Assembly: GCA_910576335.1 (NCBI GenBank)
Contig: CAJTIU010000024.1
Span: 19,409 to 83,408, forward strand
Length of the DNA stretch: 64,000 nucleotides
Direction: 5' to 3'
Source: Lachnospiraceae bacterium
Lineage (GTDB): Bacteria > Bacillota > Clostridia > Lachnospirales > Lachnospiraceae
The translations under genes were made by a program, and so were the position numbers. Position 1 is the stretch's first letter, and the number at the start of each line of letters is the position of its first letter. The notes under the pieces were generated by a model. It searched no databases, was not told the origin of the DNA, and saw only the letters and a list, made by a program, of their open reading frames with translations. Shown one piece after another: positions 61,427 through 64,000 of this stretch.

Positions 61427-62480
61427 GCCATTTCTTCAGGACTGCTTCTACCTGCGCGACCAGCTGCTCCTTGTCTGGCATATAAAGGACATAGCGGGAT
61501 GCAAAGATATTGTTGGACAGACCGCCCAGCGCATACTCCGCCGCAACACCGTCTTTGTCGGTACAGAGGATAATGCCGATGGGCGGGTTGTCATCATGGT
61601 CATTGACTTCCGCCGCATAGTAGTTAAGGTACATATTCAGCTGTCCGGCAGCCTCCGGCGTCAGCTTTTTTGTTTTCAGTTCAATCAGCACATAGGCCCG
61701 CAGGATTTTGTTGTAAAAAACCATATCCACATGGTAGTGGGTATTGTTTAAGGTGATCCGCTGCTGGGTTCCCACAAACATGAATCCCCGGCCAAGTTCC
61801 AGCAGGAATTTTTCAATCTGCATCACAAGCGCCTGTTCCAGATCGCTTTCCAAGTAAGGTTTGTTTTCGGGAATCCCTAAAAACTCGAATACATAGGGAT
61901 CGCGGATAATATCGGCTGGCTGTGCGATTTCAATTCCCTTTTGAGCCAGCGAGAGAACCTTTTCTTTGTTGGCATCGCCACTGGATAATAAGAGGCGTTC
62001 ATACAAGGAGCTTTCAATCTGCCGTTTCAGCTCCCGTACCGACCAGCCGGAATTGACAGCCTCTTTTTCATAAAAACTGCGCTTGCACTCATCGGAGATT
62101 GTCAAAAGCTCGCAATAATGGGACCAGGCCAATTTGCCAGACGGTGTCTGGCATTTCTCATAGGCCAGATAGAATGCCCTCATATTTTGAAGATTGGAGC
62201 GCGAAAAGCCTTTTCCAAACTCCCTTGCAAGCTGGGAGTTCCATTGCTTCTCAACCGCTTCGGCGGCGTTCCATAAGGTATTGCGGTCTGCATACTCTGG
62301 CAGGGCATTTGCCGGGAGCAGGATTTCATTGTGGACGATACCACGCTTTTCCGGGTAGTGCTTCACTTGCTGGTCGTATTCACAGAACAGCTTTTCGCCG
62401 CTTTGGTAAGCAGCGGCAGCAACCGCAGACTGCCGCTGGCTGCGCTGCACAATCGTGATTTCGTTGTGTGGACAGGGCAT
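61401..62480 (-). CDS. Fusion of a MobA/MobL relaxase N-terminus with a YhcG-type PD-(D/E)XK nuclease
   Basis: 359-aa in-frame chimera. Residues 1-83 are the start of a MobA/MobL relaxase (ITIVQRSQRQSAVAAAAYQS, EKRGIVHNEILLPANALPEY, VEKQWNSQLA). From about residue 84 the protein is YhcG/DUF1016: REFGKGFSRSNLQNMRAFYL and SGKLAWSHYCELLTISDECK. A C-terminal nuclease domain follows with HVDMVFYNKILRAYVLIELK (D...ExK). The relaxase His triad and most of the DUF1016 N-terminus are missing. A strong relaxase RBS (AAAGGAGGGACACGAA) drives it. The nuclease half looks complete and could be functional. Confidence 0.82.
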   Translation of the reverse strand: MPCPHNEITIVQRSQRQSAVAAAAYQSGEKLFCEYDQQVKHYPEKRGIVHNEILLPANALPEYADRNTLWNAAEAVEKQWNSQLAREFGKGFSRSNLQNMRAFYLAYEKCQTPSGKLAWSHYCELLTISDECKRSFYEKEAVNSGWSVRELKRQIESSLYERLLLSSGDANKEKVLSLAQKGIEIAQPADIIRDPYVFEFLGIPENKPYLESDLEQALVMQIEKFLLELGRGFMFVGTQQRITLNNTHYHVDMVFYNKILRAYVLIELKTKKLTPEAAGQLNMYLNYYAAEVNDHDDNPPIGIILCTDKDGVAAEYALGGLSNNIFASRYVLYMPDKEQLVAQVEAVLKKWHDKNDGNQ

Positions 62481-62760
62481 TTCGTGTCCCTCCTTTCGGT
62501 AATTGGTGGATGGGGTGGCGTTTTACCACCTCATTTTGGGCAGAAAAAAAGCAGGAGACCTTTTTCAGATTTCCTGCTCGGTGTGCCGCTGTGTGGGCGG
62601 CGGGTATTTAGTTATAAAAGTTCGGGGCAAGTTGACCCGATGTGTGTGGAATAACAAACTTGAATTGACCGAGCTGAAAGCGAGGGATGCTTCTTGTCCG
62701 AAGGGCAAGAAGATGGGCGGTGAAAGAACGATAAAAATTAGAATTTAACTTTCTAAAATA
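62481..62760. other. Intergenic region between the fusion gene and the MBL hydrolase
   Basis: Contains a hairpin AGCAGGAGACC-TTTTTC-AGATTTCCTGCT and a GC-rich stretch that resembles the non-coding DNA upstream of MobA/MobL genes. An oriT could lie here, but no classical nick site was recognised. Confidence 0.35.
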
Positions 62761-63555
62761 TTAAATTTCAACACTTTCACCACAAGACATATAGTGCATA
62801 TTACTCATTTGATGAGATAAATAGTCAAATGCTTTCTTCCCTGTACAATGACAAGTATAAAACTCAGTATCTTTATATTTCTGAAGTTCCGTTACAATGC
62901 CATTTAACAATTCTTTTGACACTGTTTTCTTTGTGAGCGGATTGAATAAATGGAAACCTCCAACGCAAAAATCAGGTTTATACTTTTCTGCTTCTTCCAT
63001 TATATTGACAACACCAGTATGTCCACACCCCATAATAAGTACTACTTGATTTTCTGAAATAATCAAATTTTGCTCGTGTCTAAAATTATCTTTTCCATTT
63101 TCACCATAAAGAGCATTATTAGCAGGAGAATAAAATTTATTTGTTTTACTCACTGTAAACAATGATAATTCATCATCAATTTTATAATCGCCATCCAACA
63201 GTATCACCTGTCTATTTGACTTGAGTTTACTATCAATTCCAACAGGTATTTTAAAAAATAAAATTTTGCTGTAATGTGGTTCAAAAGCTTCTTTCTGTAC
63301 ATAAATATTAGCTAAAGAATTGACCTCTAAAAACTTTTTCAAAGCACCTCCATGGTCAAAGTGCCCATGTGAAACAATAACCGTATCCACCTTTGAAATA
63401 TCAATATTTCTTCTAACTGCATTGTCAAACAATGTATTGTCTGGACCTAAATCAAATAAAATTTTATGTGTCCTTGTTTCGATATAAAGTGATAGTCCAT
63501 GTTTTACCATACAATCTGATTTCGTTCTATTTTCTACCAATGATATGATTTTCAT
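62761..63555 (-). CDS. MBL-fold metallo-hydrolase
   Basis: 264-aa metallo-beta-lactamase-fold protein. The metal motif is VIVSHGHFDHGGALKKFLE (HxHxDH), later IMGCGHTGVVNIMEE supplies the next His, and GGFHLF follows. The overall layout (HGLSLYIETRTHKILFDLGP at the N-terminus) matches the pterin-related or 'beta-ribofuranosylaminobenzene phosphate synthase-like' MBL subfamily. Not a beta-lactamase signature. GAGGTTAATTT RBS. AT-rich, unlike the GC-rich mobilisation genes beside it. Confidence 0.87.
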   Translation of the reverse strand: MKIISLVENRTKSDCMVKHGLSLYIETRTHKILFDLGPDNTLFDNAVRRNIDISKVDTVIVSHGHFDHGGALKKFLEVNSLANIYVQKEAFEPHYSKILFFKIPVGIDSKLKSNRQVILLDGDYKIDDELSLFTVSKTNKFYSPANNALYGENGKDNFRHEQNLIISENQVVLIMGCGHTGVVNIMEEAEKYKPDFCVGGFHLFNPLTKKTVSKELLNGIVTELQKYKDTEFYTCHCTGKKAFDYLSHQMSNMHYMSCGESVEI

Positions 63556-64000
63556 AAATTAACCTCTACAATTTCTAATTTGTTGTCATCTTCATTATAC
63601 TTCATCGCCTATCGAAAAGATAGCATATTTTATGAAACTTGTCGGCTGGGAACAGCTTGCAGCGCAAGGTGTCCCCAGAGGGCAAGTCCACAAAAGGGTA
63701 GCTGGCGGCAGCCAGCGCAGGGGAAGCGTAGCGTCCCCTGTATGATTTGGAGCAGACTATGACTGCGGAAAATCACAGCCCTCCGGCGAGGAGCCTTCGG
63801 AGAACGCAATGCACCAACCTCTGGGTGGTGTATAATTGCACCCTATCCAAGAACTCGGATAGGGCGCATTATCCGAGATTTTTAATTATCCGAGGAAATT
63901 CTTAAAAACCTTTTGTATGCGGGGGTTCATGCAAAAAATCTCGGATAAAATTTATCCACATGGGCATAGTACAGTTAAAGCTATCAAACAGGAGGTTTTA
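63556..64000. other. Non-coding right end with repeats and RBS of the next gene
   Basis: No gene is supported. 63660-63800 is a GC-rich stretch like the ends of mobilisable elements; 63833-63871 is a large dyad; TATCCGAG/CTCGGATA units recur at about 63843-63955; CAGGAGG at 63989-63995 is the RBS of a gene starting beyond the window. Confidence 0.5.
63833..63871. promoter_or_regulatory. oriT-like inverted repeat with an IncQ-type nick core
   Basis: TAATTGCACCCTATCC, 8-nt loop, GGATAGGGCGCATTA: the arms pair except for one bulge and one G-U/A-C position. Read on the minus strand the second arm is TAATGCGCCCTATCC, whose GCGCCCT core matches the nick region of IncQ/IncP-type oriTs (TAAGTGCGCCCT), as used by MobA-type relaxases. 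Confidence 0.4.

Noticed and set aside
61101..61751. 216-aa plus-strand frame opposite the zinc-ribbon and fusion genes
   Set aside because: Crosses three real minus-strand genes, with no start signal or recognisable domain.
62761..63555. Beta-lactamase resistance gene
   Set aside because: The MBL fold is present, but the arrangement matches pterin-related hydrolases and there is no signal peptide.
63580..63762. 60-aa plus-strand frame near the right edge
   Set aside because: Crosses GC-rich element-end DNA without an RBS; residues look random.
63841..63960. CRISPR array from the TATCCGAG repeats
   Set aside because: Units are about 8 bases, irregularly spaced and in both orientations, with no uniform spacers and no cas genes.

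Overview
The window looks like a piece of a low-GC Firmicutes chromosome, most likely a gut Clostridia/Lachnospiraceae-type organism. This is an inference from the AGGAGG-type ribosome binding sites, a D-Ala-D-Ser (VanG-type) resistance cluster, a C_GCAxxG_C_C protein, VirD4/PcfB/LPD-domain genes of the Tn1549 kind and several large serine recombinases. Composition is mosaic: AT-rich blocks (about 6.4-36 kb, 52-55.6 kb) alternate with GC-rich conjugative-element blocks (36-51 kb, 55.8-62.5 kb).

Layout. (1) 0.1-6.1 kb is ordinary chromosome: a PepSY-repeat exported protein, then a leftward operon of GH42 beta-galactosidase, a small unknown protein, a lipoprotein nuclease and AzlC/AzlD, then a Cys-rich protein. 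(2) 6.2-24.9 kb is a resistance and accessory island: an ABC-F protein behind a long attenuator leader, a radical SAM/HxlR pair, an XRE-ABC ATPase fusion with its permease, a vanG-type cluster (vanR-vanS, then vanG-vanXY-vanT with vanT split into two genes), a nitroreductase/HxlR pair, and an AraC-EamA-DUF2000 operon. It is littered with gene fragments (VirD4, serine recombinase, SDR, MerR, MBL, a second DUF2000 piece), which points to repeated insertion and deletion. (3) 24.9-32.8 kb is a decayed tandem island array. Three copies of the 3' half of a tRNA-Arg(CCT)-like sequence separate segments carrying two decaying ORF6N genes, a broken HD-phosphohydrolase gene, an IS110-family element and unknown genes. 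(4) 32.9-36.1 kb is a compact four-gene cassette: a controller-like XRE protein, a cytosine-5 DNA methyltransferase, a DUF262 protein and a HEPN protein. It is a candidate restriction/defence system without a conventional restriction enzyme. (5) 36.1-45.9 kb is the replication and early-transfer part of a Tn1549-like conjugative element, which stops inside virD4 after its Walker A motif. (6) 46.0-51.2 kb is a recombinase module: a truncated serine recombinase, two full-length serine recombinases overlapping head to tail, a TnpW-like protein and a sigma-like regulator. (7) 51.3-54.5 kb has two ~680-bp direct repeats, each encoding a receiver-like protein, flanking a TetR-hydrolase pair. (8) 54.6-58.9 kb holds a DUF3267 protein, a permease fragment, an unknown protein with an Agr-type LytTR/GHKL pair, and a kinase remnant. 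(9) 59.0-64 kb is a mobilisation region: XRE regulator, relaxase, zinc-ribbon protein, an in-frame fusion of a MobA/MobL relaxase N-terminus to a YhcG-type PD-(D/E)XK nuclease, an MBL-fold hydrolase, and an oriT-like inverted repeat near the right edge.

The van genes form one plausible pathway: VanT makes D-Ser, VanG makes D-Ala-D-Ser, VanXY removes D-Ala-D-Ala, and VanRS senses and controls. The conjugative parts do not add up to a complete element, because most of the type IV secretion genes are missing between virD4 and the recombinases. All family names were recognised by eye from sequence motifs; no database search was run.
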